In this document: in pieces, positions 15,687-23,179 of the stretch
Position numbering within the stretch: the first letter of the stretch is position 1
How the letters are laid out: every line of letters begins with the position of its first letter
Source: JACDAN01 sp035535195
GTDB taxonomy: Bacteria > Actinomycetota > Thermoleophilia > Gaiellales > Gaiellaceae
Assembly: GCA_035535195.1 (NCBI GenBank)
Contig: DATLQK010000077.1
Span: forward strand, 1 to 40,736
DNA length: 40,736 nucleotides
Direction of reading: 5' to 3'
Made by a program: the position numbers and the translations under genes
Notes under the pieces: generated by a model
What the model was told of the DNA's origin: nothing
What the model saw: only the letters and a program-made list of their open reading frames with translations
The model's database searches: none

Positions 15687-15715
15687 GGTTGCGGCGCAAC
15701 CGCATGGCCATGCGG
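15687..15715. repeat. Two overlapping palindromes after the tRNA
   Basis: GGTTGC-GGC-GCAACC (15687-15701) is followed with a 2-base overlap by the perfect 16-bp palindrome CCGCATGGCCATGCGG (15700-15715). They begin 14 bases after the tRNA. They could end tRNA transcription, form a protein-binding site, or mark an old junction. No T-run follows. Confidence 0.6.
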
Positions 15716-15798
15716 TACGTGTGTGCTGCACAGTGCTTCACTGGCGGCTGGGTCGGGTCGCAGGAAGCGTCCTACACGTTCGACGCCGCCCGGCCCAT

Positions 15799-16461
15799 CT
15801 AGCACATGTCGCAGCAGCCTTCGCCGCGCCAACTTTCGCGCCCTTCCTTGACGGCTACAGCGGCGATGACGAGTGCGGCGGCGGGATCTGCCCACCACCA
15901 TCCCGCCAAGGCGTTCGCCAGCAGACCGACAAGCAGCGCGGCTGACAGGTAGGCGCAGACCATGTTCTGTGCGCCCTCCTTGACGGTCGCGGACGAGCCG
16001 AGCTTGCTACCGACACGGCGTTTGGCGAGTGCAAGGAGCGGCATCGTCGGGGCGGTCACGGCGGCGAGGCCGATTCCGACCCAGCTCGCCTCGGGGTGAT
16101 CACCTTGAACGAGGGTGCGGATCGCCTCGACCCCCACGTAGGCGGCGAGCACGAAGAAGCTCGCCGCGATCAGCTGCTGCGCCCGGCGCTCAGCCGTGTC
16201 GGAGTGGAGACGGCGACCCGTGAACAGCCAGATCACGACGAAGCCTGCGACGGACTCGATCAGGCTGTCAGCCCCGAAGCCGATCAGCGCGATGGAACCG
16301 GCCGCGATCCCGGCCCCAACGGCGATTGCGAACTCAATGAAGTGCCACGCGATCCCTCCCCACGCAAGTGTTCGTGCTCGACGCTGAAAGCGGGCGCGTT
16401 CTTCCGGCTGAAGTGCAGTTGGTGTGCGGAGCGGGGTGATTTCGACAAGCTGCTGGGTCAC
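15799..16461 (-). CDS. Cation diffusion facilitator-type transporter
   Basis: The 220-residue membrane protein has about six hydrophobic segments and family patterns GFGADSLIESVAGFVVIWLF (transmembrane 2 with Asp for metal binding) and WWWADPAAALVIAAVAVKEG (transmembrane 5). It lacks the usual cytoplasmic C-terminal domain of larger family members and instead ends in GEGCCDMC. That Cys cluster could bind a soft metal ion. It would export a divalent metal in exchange for protons. GTG 16461 is supported by TACGCT six bases upstream. It lies directly downstream of the tRNA and has somewhat less biased codons than its neighbours, which may indicate acquisition at a tRNA site. Confidence 0.82.
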   Translation of the reverse strand: MTQQLVEITPLRTPTALQPEERARFQRRARTLAWGGIAWHFIEFAIAVGAGIAAGSIALIGFGADSLIESVAGFVVIWLFTGRRLHSDTAERRAQQLIAASFFVLAAYVGVEAIRTLVQGDHPEASWVGIGLAAVTAPTMPLLALAKRRVGSKLGSSATVKEGAQNMVCAYLSAALLVGLLANALAGWWWADPAAALVIAAVAVKEGRESWRGEGCCDMC

Positions 16462-16639
16462 ATCGACAGCGTAATGAGGATGCGCCCTCGGACGATGCGT
16501 GGGGGAGCGCCGTCCCTTTCGTCTCGCAGCGCCTTACGAGAACTGCCGAACTTCAACGGCGCCCCAGTGCTCGAGCACATGACCCTTCGATTTCCAGGGC
16601 CGTTCGAGATCAGGGCCCATTGCGGCTACGGCGATCGAC
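16462..16639. other. Intergenic spacer with a 12-bp palindrome
   Basis: No convincing gene is present. It holds the -10 box of the cation transporter at one end and the perfect palindrome GTGCTCGAGCAC at 16567-16578, a possible protein-binding site. Confidence 0.4.
16468..16473 (-). promoter_or_regulatory. -10 box (TACGCT) of a probable leaderless start
   Basis: On the reverse strand TACGCT ends six bases before the GTG (16461-16459) of the cation transporter. No ribosome site is present. Confidence 0.5.
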
Positions 16640-16990
16640 CTAGTCGAGAGGTCGTAGCGCCGACTCCATTAGCCGCGACGTGCGCACCTGCCGCGCCCGG
16701 TCCTCCAGTTCGGTCAGGAGCCCGTCCAGCTCGGCAAGGTGCTCGCGGAAGTCGTGGACCCGGCGAAAGGCCGGGCCGATCGCGCCGAATGGGCTGGCCG
16801 GATCGGAATCGAGCTCGGCGAGATGCTGCTCGAGACGTTGGAGCTCGGCGCCGAGGATGCGCGACATGCCTCGTCCCTCCTCGGAGAGCTTCCGAAGCTC
16901 GGCCTCGGTGACGAGCCGCTCGGGATCGTCGAGCACTACCCGAACCCGCTGCTTCAGGGTGTCGTCGAGCTCGAGCCACGCATCACGCAT
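16640..16990 (-). CDS. Helical protein of unknown function
   Basis: The 116-residue product is highly charged and almost entirely helical. Leu and Glu heptads occur through LSEEGRGMSRILGAELQRLE, HLAELDSDP and FREHLAELDGLLTELEDRAR, which suggests a coiled-coil bundle. There is no signal peptide or membrane segment. I recognise no family. It follows the frameshifted VOC gene by 13 bases on the same strand and is probably in the same transcript. The coding call rests on codon bias and uninterrupted length. Confidence 0.6.
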   Translation of the reverse strand: MRDAWLELDDTLKQRVRVVLDDPERLVTEAELRKLSEEGRGMSRILGAELQRLEQHLAELDSDPASPFGAIGPAFRRVHDFREHLAELDGLLTELEDRARQVRTSRLMESALRPLD

Positions 16991-17003
16991 CAGGGGGCGG
17001 AGA

Positions 17004-17346
17004 CTAACCGGGCGGCTCGGCGAAGGCGATCGCGTTCCCGTCCGGATCGGGGACCTTCACGTGGCGGACGCCGTTCGAATAGGTTTCGATCGGCTCGTGC
17101 TCGATGGCCTCGGCGGCGAGACGCTCGCGGAGCGCGTCGAGCCCGGCGACGGCGAGGGTGATCCGGCCCGCGCCTGCCTGCGCCACGTTCGGCTCGATGA
17201 AGAGCCAGGCGTGCTCGTCGATCTCCCAGCACCTCTTCCCCCACGCGATTGTCGGGCGGTCGGCCGAGGAGGCGCGTGTACCAGTCGACGCTGGCCTCGA
17301 GATCGGAGACGGGAACACCGGCAAAGAGGTCGGTGATGGCGCTCAT
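17004..17346 (-). pseudogene. VOC (glyoxalase/bleomycin-resistance fold) protein, frameshifted
   Basis: The N-terminal half, from ATG 17346, reads MSAITDLFAGVPVSDLEASV, then DWYTRLLGRPPDNRVGEE in one frame. The rest continues in another frame as CWEIDEHAWLFIEPN, then GRITLAVAGLDALRERLAA and VKVPDPDGNAIAFAEPPG, ending at 17004. Together they make a single VOC module of about 113 residues, the usual size. The break falls near the CCCCC run at 17238-17242 or a few bases beyond. One surplus base there would explain it. Glyoxalase-fold proteins bind a metal through His/Glu residues and cover many reactions. It is a broken gene or a sequencing error. Confidence 0.75.
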
Positions 17347-17385
17347 GCGGCGGCGGTATACCGGGGACTATCTCACGCTCGTCGC

Positions 17386-17391
17386 TACCCT
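17386..17391 (+). promoter_or_regulatory. -10 box (TACCCT) of a probable leaderless start
   Basis: TACCCT ends six bases before the ATG at 17398 of the lipoprotein gene. No ribosome site is present. Confidence 0.5.
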
Positions 17392-17397
17392 CGGTGC

Positions 17398-17706
17398 ATG
17401 CGCAGCATGCTCGCGACGGCGGTCCTCGCGGCGCTCCTCCTCGCCGCTTGCGGCGGCTCGGACGACTCGGAGAGAGCTTCGCAGGTCGAGGCGTCGGTGA
17501 AGACCCAGCTGGCGAAGGGCGGTGGGGGCGGGGTCGTCGATCTAGGGAACGACCCGCCGAAGCTCGTCACCTGCCGGAAGAGCGGCGGCCGCTGGCGCTG
17601 CACGGTCACGACGGCGAAGGGCCGGAGCATGCTCTGCCTGGTCGACGAGGAGCAGTCGGGCCGGAAGGTGCCGCCGACGCCGATCTGCGGGCCGATGGAC
17701 AACTAA
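17398..17706 (+). CDS. Small lipoprotein of unknown function
   Basis: The 102-residue product begins with a lipoprotein signal (MRSMLATAVLAALLLAAC), with lipobox LAAC and lipidated Cys 18, followed by GGSDDSERASQVEASVKTQL. The mature part contains Cys residues in VTCRKSGGRWRCTV, MLCLVD and PTPICG, probably two disulfides. The pattern of a helix, then a short beta domain with TCxxxxxxWxCTV, resembles the DUF4333-like lipoproteins of actinobacteria, though I hold that loosely. The start is set by the TACCCT box. It converges on the M48 gene with a 4-base overlap (CTAA). Confidence 0.75.
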   Translation: MRSMLATAVLAALLLAACGGSDDSERASQVEASVKTQLAKGGGGGVVDLGNDPPKLVTCRKSGGRWRCTVTTAKGRSMLCLVDEEQSGRKVPPTPICGPMDN

Positions 17707-18845
17707 GCGGCCCAGGCGCGGCCGGCGGCGAGCCGTTCCGGCGCCGTCGGGTGGCTCGCGAAGAAGAGGTAGATCGCCCTCGGCGGGTCGAGGTCGCCGA
17801 GGTTCTCGAGCGCGAGCAGGTGGTGCGTCCTCTCATAGGCCTCGGGATCGCGGGTGAGGTCGAGCGAGAACCGGTCGCAGTCGCGCTCCCAACGGCGGGA
17901 GACCGCGTTCGCGAGCGGCTGGACGGCGAGCTCGAGCACGGAGCCGAGGAAGAGCACGAACGGGATCACGCGCGGGTCGCCGGGCCCGGACGCTCCGATC
18001 GCGTCGAGCAGCGAGTTCCACTGCAGCAGCGCCCAGAGGATCACGACGAAGGCCGCGACGAGCGCCATCGAGATCACCGTCCAGCGGGCGACGTGGCGGA
18101 AGCGGCGGTGGCCGAGCTCATGCGCGACGACGAGCCGGATCTCGCCCGGCTCGCCGCGCGCGAGCAGGGTGTCCCAGATCACGACCCGCCGGGTCCTACC
18201 GAGACCGGAGACGTAGGCGTTGTGCTTCGTCGTGCGCCGGCTCGCGTCGGCCACGAGAACGTCGCGCACCGGCACTCCGGCGCGGTCGGCGAGCGCGCGG
18301 AGGTCGGCCGCGAGCTCCTCGTCGGGGAGGGGGTCGAAGCGGTTGAAGACCGGCTCGAGCAGCACCGGCGCCACGAACCCGACGAGGAGCACGAGGAGCG
18401 CCGCGCCGGCCGCAGCGACGGCCGGCCACCAACCCGGGAAGACGTGCACCGTCGCGATCAGGAGCAGGAGCGGGACCGCCGTCAGCACGACCGACACCCC
18501 GAGCCCCTTGAGCCGGTCGACGAACCACGCCGAGCGCGTCTGGCTCGAGAAGCCCCAGCGGTGCTCGTGGAGGTAGCCGCGCCAGTAGGCGAGCGGCAGC
18601 TGCACGAGCCAGGTGGCGAGCACGACGAGCGCCGCGAACGCGAACGCGGCCGACCACCAGGGCCAGTCCTCCACCGGCGAGTAGAGCGCGGCGCCGAGCG
18701 CAGAGAAGGTCAGCAGGCCGAGCGTGAGGAGCCCCACGGCGATCCCGAGCAGCCGAATCGCGTAGACCGGGCGGTGGTAGCGGCGCGACCGTTCCACCTG
18801 CTCCTGGGCGAAAACCTCCTGCCCGGCACTTAACGTAGTCTCCAT
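17703..18845 (-). CDS. M48 family membrane zinc metalloprotease (Ste24/HtpX-like)
   Basis: The 380-residue protein follows the Ste24 (CAAX protease) plan rather than the shorter HtpX plan. It has several membrane segments (about 27-55, 65-85, 114-135, 141-165), the family motif KHNAYVSGLGRTRRVVIWDT, the zinc site HELGH (242-246), two later membrane spans and the third ligand Glu 320 in ERDCDRF, where family members usually have ExxAD. It should cleave peptides at the membrane, in folding quality control or processing. ATG 18845 follows AAGGGG; a TTG lies one codon earlier. It is divergent from an FtsH-like protease gene with 28 bases between starts, so both may share control. No prenyl-transferase gene is nearby, so a CAAX role is unlikely. 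Confidence 0.88.
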   Translation of the reverse strand: METTLSAGQEVFAQEQVERSRRYHRPVYAIRLLGIAVGLLTLGLLTFSALGAALYSPVEDWPWWSAAFAFAALVVLATWLVQLPLAYWRGYLHEHRWGFSSQTRSAWFVDRLKGLGVSVVLTAVPLLLLIATVHVFPGWWPAVAAAGAALLVLLVGFVAPVLLEPVFNRFDPLPDEELAADLRALADRAGVPVRDVLVADASRRTTKHNAYVSGLGRTRRVVIWDTLLARGEPGEIRLVVAHELGHRRFRHVARWTVISMALVAAFVVILWALLQWNSLLDAIGASGPGDPRVIPFVLFLGSVLELAVQPLANAVSRRWERDCDRFSLDLTRDPEAYERTHHLLALENLGDLDPPRAIYLFFASHPTAPERLAAGRAWAA

Positions 18846-18867
18846 CAAACCCCTTCTTTCTCCCGTC

Positions 18868-18873
18868 TAACGT
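18868..18873 (+). promoter_or_regulatory. -10 box (TAACGT) for the FtsH-like gene
   Basis: TAACGT directly precedes ATG 18874 and ends six bases before the second in-frame ATG at 18880. By the spacing seen at other genes here, 18880 would be the leaderless start, which removes two residues. Confidence 0.45.
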
Positions 18874-21291
18874 ATGACAATGGCATCCGGCGACGGCCTC
18901 GTCGGGCTCCCTTCGGGCGAGGCGACCAAGGAGCTCACTCTCCAGTGGCGGCGCTTGATCCGGACGGCGACAGCGGTTGCGGTCCTGACAAGTCCGGTCG
19001 TCTTCATCTGGATCAAGGACCAGGTCGGCGTCTCGTGGGGCTGGGCGCTTTTCTGGACGTTCATCGCGGTGATCGCATTTCGCGGCTTCATCGACATCGT
19101 CCTGCGTCGCTTCATCCCCTGGCCGAGCCTCTTCGGCTCGGACGAGGCGCAGGCTCGCGAGGAGGACGTCGTCAACCGGCGCCGCGCGTGGTACTGGAGC
19201 AAGTGGTTCCGGCGCCTGTACTGGGTGGCCGGCGCGATCACCGTCATCTGGCTCATCCGCGTGCTGTTCTCGTCGAGCAGCGACAACAGCTGGATGGGGA
19301 CGGCCACCTGGATGTGGGACGGCATCTCCTCGGCGCTCACGAACCCGGCCACGCTCGGGTACGTGATCATCCTGCCCCTCTTCTTCATCATGAACTTCGT
19401 GATCCTGATGGGCCCGATGCTGGCCATGGGGATCACGCAGATGCAGGCTTTCGAGCCCGGGGATGCGGACTGGGGCGTTCGCCTAGACGATGTGCGCGGC
19501 CAGGCGGAGGCGAAGGAGGAGGTCCGCCGTGTCGTCTCGATCTGGCAGTCCGGCGAGGCGTTCGAGGCCGCCGGCGGCAAGCGCGAGCGCGGCCTTCTCT
19601 TCCTGGGGGCGCCGGGCACCGGGAAGACGATGCTGTCGAAGGCAATCGCGACAGGCTTCAACTGTCCCTTCGTGAGCATGCCCGGGTCCGGATTCGCCCA
19701 GACGTTCATCGGGATGGACGTGATCATCGTCCGCTACATGGCCTGGCGGGCAAAGCGGCTCGCGCGCAAGTGGGGCGGGCAGTGCATCGTCTTCATCGAC
19801 GAGATCGATGCGGTCGGGCGGCGGCGCGCCGCGCTCGGCGGCGAGGGGCTCGGCGGCTTCTCCCGGCCCACGAGCTTCGAGGACTTCTGCTTCTACGGCC
19901 GCTTCGGATCCCTGACACCGAGCGGCGACCTGATCCTGGAGAACCGCGCCTGGCGCGAGAAGCTCTTCGAGGCGCGCGCGCCGCAGCGCCGGCCGAGCGC
20001 CTTCGAGCGGGCGAGCGCGATCGTCAACCAGGCGTTTCCCGGCGGGATGATGGGCGGCGGCGGCCAGCTGGCGCTGAACCAGCTCCTCGTGGTCATGGAC
20101 GGGATCGACAATCCCCCCTTCATGAAGAAGGTCATGACGAACCGGGTCAACACGTTCCTGGACGCGACGTACATCATCCCGCGGCGCGTCCGTGGATGGT
20201 CCCTGCGACTCCCGGCGCCGCGGCCAAGGCAGGAGCAGATCTACTTCATCGGCGCGACGAACGTTCCGCTCGACGCGCTTGATCCGGCGCTGACGCGCCC
20301 CGGGCGGATGGGCCGCTATGTCTGGCTCCGGACGCCGACCAAGCGCGATCGGCTTGACATCTTCGACCTGTATCTCGGCAGGGTCTCGCACGACGCGGAC
20401 CTCGACACCGAGAAGCGGCGCGACGAGATCGCGCGGATGACGAACGGCTATTCGCCGGCGATGATCGAGCAGGTCTGCTCGATGGCGCTCACCTACTCGC
20501 ATCACGAGGGCAAGATCAGCTTCGGGTGGGAGCACATCGTCGAGGCGATGACGACGATCGAGTCGGGGATGGCGATCAACATCGAGTACATCCCTGAGGA
20601 AACTCGCGCCGTCGCGATCCACGAGGCCGGGCATGCGATCGCCGGCCATGCCTACATGAAGGGCGCCGAGTCAACTCGTCTCTCGATCCGTCGGCGGGGC
20701 GAGGCGCTCGGCCATCACCAGGCGCTCGAGAAGGAGGAGCGGTTCAGCTCCTGGCGCAGCGAGGAGATGGCGCGGCTGATCTGGACGCTAGGCGCGATGG
20801 CCGCGGAGCGCGTCTTCTACGGCGAGAACTCGACCGGCGTCGGCGGCGACGTCCAGAGCGCGACCGCCCGGTCTGCGTGGATGGTTGGCGCCTGCGCGAT
20901 GGCGCCGGAGCGGGTCAGGCTCGCCGACGGGTTCAAGCCGAACAAGGGCCAGACCGAGGACGAGGTCCGCGAGGAGATCGGCAAGCGCTACGAGCGGATC
21001 GGCATCGAGATCATGAACCGGTCGGGCGGCGGGGAGCACGGCCACGACTCGATTGGGAGCGTGCTCGGCGATCCGGCGAAGCGTGCGATGGCCGCGCAGC
21101 TGCTCGGACAGGCCTACATCGCCGCGCACCAGCTGGTCGAGCACAACAAGGCTTCCGTCGAGCATGTCGCGAACGTCCTCGTCGAGAAGCGCGAGCTGCA
21201 CGGCGACGAGATCGTGAACCTGCTCGATTCGGTCGAGCTTCAGATCCCGGAGGCCGATCCGATGAAAGAAGAATCGTGGCCGAAGCTGTAG
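18874..21291 (+). CDS. FtsH-like membrane AAA protease, divergent
   Basis: The 805-residue protein has four N-terminal hydrophobic segments (about 30-47, 52-75, 110-127, 155-190) where classical FtsH has two. The AAA domain follows: Walker A GAPGTGKT (245-252), Walker B CIVFIDEID (304-312), sensor GATN (460-463) and the arginine-finger region RPGRMGR (475-481, usually RPGRFDR). Between Walker B and GATN there are about 147 residues instead of about 35-40, from two insertions: about 320-395, and about 412-450 after LALNQLLVVMDG. The protease domain has zinc motif HEAGH (583-587) and the expected AAE and GGDVQSAT segments, so it should be active. It probably degrades membrane and soluble proteins using ATP. 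It is divergent from an M48 protease and overlaps a membrane-protein gene by 16 bases. The name ftsH is avoided because the housekeeping copy may lie elsewhere. Confidence 0.9.
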   Translation: MTMASGDGLVGLPSGEATKELTLQWRRLIRTATAVAVLTSPVVFIWIKDQVGVSWGWALFWTFIAVIAFRGFIDIVLRRFIPWPSLFGSDEAQAREEDVVNRRRAWYWSKWFRRLYWVAGAITVIWLIRVLFSSSSDNSWMGTATWMWDGISSALTNPATLGYVIILPLFFIMNFVILMGPMLAMGITQMQAFEPGDADWGVRLDDVRGQAEAKEEVRRVVSIWQSGEAFEAAGGKRERGLLFLGAPGTGKTMLSKAIATGFNCPFVSMPGSGFAQTFIGMDVIIVRYMAWRAKRLARKWGGQCIVFIDEIDAVGRRRAALGGEGLGGFSRPTSFEDFCFYGRFGSLTPSGDLILENRAWREKLFEARAPQRRPSAFERASAIVNQAFPGGMMGGGGQLALNQLLVVMDGIDNPPFMKKVMTNRVNTFLDATYIIPRRVRGWSLRLPAPRPRQEQIYFIGATNVPLDALDPALTRPGRMGRYVWLRTPTKRDRLDIFDLYLGRVSHDADLDTEKRRDEIARMTNGYSPAMIEQVCSMALTYSHHEGKISFGWEHIVEAMTTIESGMAINIEYIPEETRAVAIHEAGHAIAGHAYMKGAESTRLSIRRRGEALGHHQALEKEERFSSWRSEEMARLIWTLGAMAAERVFYGENSTGVGGDVQSATARSAWMVGACAMAPERVRLADGFKPNKGQTEDEVREEIGKRYERIGIEIMNRSGGGEHGHDSIGSVLGDPAKRAMAAQLLGQAYIAAHQLVEHNKASVEHVANVLVEKRELHGDEIVNLLDSVELQIPEADPMKEESWPKL

Positions 21292-22094
21292 TCCCTGATC
21301 GCGCCGACGGGCCGGCCCGGCCGAGCGAGGAGCTGCCGCGGTTCGAGCGGCGGCGCGCCGTCCACGGCGGCCGCTTCATGATCGGCTACCTCGTGATCGT
21401 CGTGCTCTTCGGTCTCGCGCTGGCGACGCTCGCGTTCATGACGCAGAAGGACAACTCACCGTCGGCGGCGAGCAACTGGGCCCTCTGGTCGCCGCAGGAC
21501 GACGGATTCCAGTCCGCCCGCGAGATCGCCCAGGAGATCTCGACGAGGTACAAGGGCAACTCGGGCGAGCAGCTCGCGGCGATCACCGCGTCTCCGGGCG
21601 AGGTGCAGGGCATCCCGATCCGGTACGTCGCGATCCGCGCCGGGCAGCGGGCGCGCCTCCAGCAGGGCGACGTCCAGGTGCTCGAGCCGGGCGAGACGGT
21701 GCTCTACACCTTCTGCGGGCTCGGCGGGAAGCGGAACTGCGCGCTGCCGGGGACCCCGTCGATCCAGCGCAGCCTCCTGCTCCGGCGCGAGGCGCTCGAG
21801 CTCTCACTCTTCACCTTCAAGCACATGAACGACGTGAAGACAGTGATTTCGCTGCTGCCGCCGCCCACGCAGGACACCGGGCTTGCCGTCGTCCTCCAGC
21901 GGAACCACGTCGAGCAGGCGCTCGACAAGCCCCTGGCGGCGACCTTGCCCTCGCAGCCCCCGTATTTCACGGACGACATCACGGCCGGCGAAGCCGGCGA
22001 GATCAACAAGTACACGGGGCTGCACTTCTTCCGCTCCGGCTTCGAGGTGGCGCCCGACCAGAGCGTCGTCCTCAATCTCGAAGTCCCGCAGTAG
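21276..22094 (+). CDS. Single-pass membrane protein coupled to the FtsH-like gene
   Basis: The 272-residue product starts at GTG 21276, inside the end of the protease gene (16-base overlap), with GAAAGAAGAA upstream. Translation is therefore likely coupled. An Arg-rich cytoplasmic N-terminus (about 1-33, ending RFERRRAVHGGR) precedes one membrane segment (MIGYLVIVVLFGLALATLAF). A large exported domain of about 215 residues follows. It contains GIPIRYVAIRAGQRARLQQG, a CxxxxxxxC pair (TFCGLGGKRNCALPG), LLPPPTQDTGLAVVLQ and NKYTGLHFFRSGFEVAP. I do not recognise the family. Position suggests an adaptor or regulator of the protease, as HflK/C and YccA are for E. coli FtsH, but it resembles neither. 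Confidence 0.75.
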   Translation: MAEAVVPDRADGPARPSEELPRFERRRAVHGGRFMIGYLVIVVLFGLALATLAFMTQKDNSPSAASNWALWSPQDDGFQSAREIAQEISTRYKGNSGEQLAAITASPGEVQGIPIRYVAIRAGQRARLQQGDVQVLEPGETVLYTFCGLGGKRNCALPGTPSIQRSLLLRREALELSLFTFKHMNDVKTVISLLPPPTQDTGLAVVLQRNHVEQALDKPLAATLPSQPPYFTDDITAGEAGEINKYTGLHFFRSGFEVAPDQSVVLNLEVPQ

Positions 22095-22116
22095 CGACTT
22101 TCCGTCCTGGAAGCCA

Positions 22117-22134
22117 CCTTCGAGGGATCGAAGG
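22117..22134 (+). terminator. Hairpin with GNRA loop after the FtsH operon
   Basis: CCTTCGA and TCGAAGG form a perfect 7-bp stem around GGGA, a GNRA-type tetraloop, 22 bases after the stop of the membrane-protein gene. No T-run follows, so it may stabilise the transcript end rather than terminate it alone. Confidence 0.4.
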
Positions 22135-22200
22135 GCGGCCGATCCGTACCGACAAGTGACACCGCACCTCCAATTGCGGTAGTACGAAAGGCGGCAAGCA

Positions 22201-22281
22201 ATGTCTGCGGATGAACTGAGGCGCAGGTTCCGGAACTTTCCGGAAGGGAATCTGCTCCAGCGCATCGCGACGGCCCGGTAG
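22201..22281 (+). CDS. Possible 26-residue small protein
   Basis: ATG 22201 is preceded by AAAGGCGG at a normal distance and opens a 26-codon frame encoding a basic, amphipathic peptide (MSADELRRRFRNFPEGNLLQ and then RIATAR). It fills part of the 238-base gap between the FtsH operon and the phosphatase gene. Upstream there is a short inverted repeat, ACCGC (22161-22165) and GCGGT (22176-22180). It could be a real small protein or a leader peptide. Codon use alone cannot decide at this length. Confidence 0.3.
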   Translation: MSADELRRRFRNFPEGNLLQRIATAR

Positions 22282-22332
22282 CCCGGCGCCGTCCACCCGG
22301 TCGGGGGAGGAACGGCGTGGTACACCAACGAG

Positions 22333-23169
22333 GTGCACCGCGCCGCGCTCGTCCTCGTTTTCGTCTTCGCCCTGCTCCTGCCCTGCGCGGGCGGAGCCGC
22401 GCCTGCGCCGGCGCAGCCCGTTCGCCTGATCGCGATCGGCGACTTCGGCGTCGGCGGCCCGGCGGAGCGGAGCTTCGGCGCCGCCGTCCGCCGCTTCGAG
22501 GCGCGGAGCGCCGCTGACGCGCTCGTCTCCCTGGGAGATAGCGACTACACCGCGAGCCCTGAGGCGTTCCACGAGAACTGGCAGGCGAGCTTCGGCTGGC
22601 TCGCCGGTGCCGGTGTCGAGGTCGCCGGAGTGCTCGGCAACCACGACGTGCGCGTCGAGCGCGGGCGCTACGAGTACGACGAGCTGGCGATGCCGAACCG
22701 CTTCTACCGGCGCGCGATCGGGCCGGTGGAGGTGTACCTGCTCGACTCCACTTCGGTGGATCCCGCGCAGACGGCGTGGCTCCGGCGCGCGCTCTCGCGA
22801 TCGAAGGCCCGCTGGCGGATTGCCGCCTTCCACCATCCCGCGTTCACGTGCGGCACGTATCTCTCGCACCCCGAGGTGGTGGCGCGCTGGGTGCCGTTGT
22901 TCGAGCGCTACCGGGTTCAGCTCGTCCTTTCCGGGCACGACCACAATTACCAGCGCTTTGCGCCGAGGCGTGGCGTCCGCTACGTCGTCCACGGCGGCGG
23001 CGGCACGAGGCATTACGGCCTGCGGCGGTGCCCGAGCGGCTATCCGAGACGGGTCGCCGCGCGACGCGACCAAGGCTTCGTCTACCTCGTGATCCGAGGC
23101 GGGCGCCTCGACGGGTTCGCCGTCGACACCGCCGGTCGGCGGACCGACCACTTTGCGTTCAGGGGCTAG
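22333..23169 (+). CDS. Secreted purple-acid-phosphatase-like metallophosphoesterase
   Basis: The 278-residue product has a signal peptide (VHRAALVLVFVFALLLPCAG) and the two-metal motifs GDFG, GDSDY, GNHD, FHHPAF and SGHDHNYQRF. That last motif is typical of purple acid phosphatases. It should hydrolyse phosphate esters outside the cell, probably for phosphate scavenging. The GTG at 22333 has only a weak upstream signal, TACACC six bases before it. A better ribosome site, GGGGGAGG, is placed for an out-of-frame GTG at 22317, so the 5' end deserves care. The pdxS gene starts 10 bases downstream. Confidence 0.85.
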   Translation: MHRAALVLVFVFALLLPCAGGAAPAPAQPVRLIAIGDFGVGGPAERSFGAAVRRFEARSAADALVSLGDSDYTASPEAFHENWQASFGWLAGAGVEVAGVLGNHDVRVERGRYEYDELAMPNRFYRRAIGPVEVYLLDSTSVDPAQTAWLRRALSRSKARWRIAAFHHPAFTCGTYLSHPEVVARWVPLFERYRVQLVLSGHDHNYQRFAPRRGVRYVVHGGGGTRHYGLRRCPSGYPRRVAARRDQGFVYLVIRGGRLDGFAVDTAGRRTDHFAFRG

Positions 23170-23172
23170 GAT
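23167..23172 (+). promoter_or_regulatory. -10 box (TAGGAT) of pdxS, probable leaderless start
   Basis: TAGGAT includes the stop codon of the phosphatase gene and ends seven bases before ATG 23180 of pdxS. No ribosome site lies between them. Confidence 0.5.
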
Positions 23173-23179
23173 CTAAGCG

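Noticed and set aside
15704..15802. 32-codon frame beginning MAMRYVCAAQCF after the tRNA
   Set aside because: It lies over two palindromes, has no ribosome site and no recognisable homology. The shared CTAG stop is suggestive but not enough to call a gene.
16096..16911. Long + strand frame through the cation transporter and helical-protein genes
   Set aside because: Both underlying reverse-strand genes have better codon use and domain evidence.
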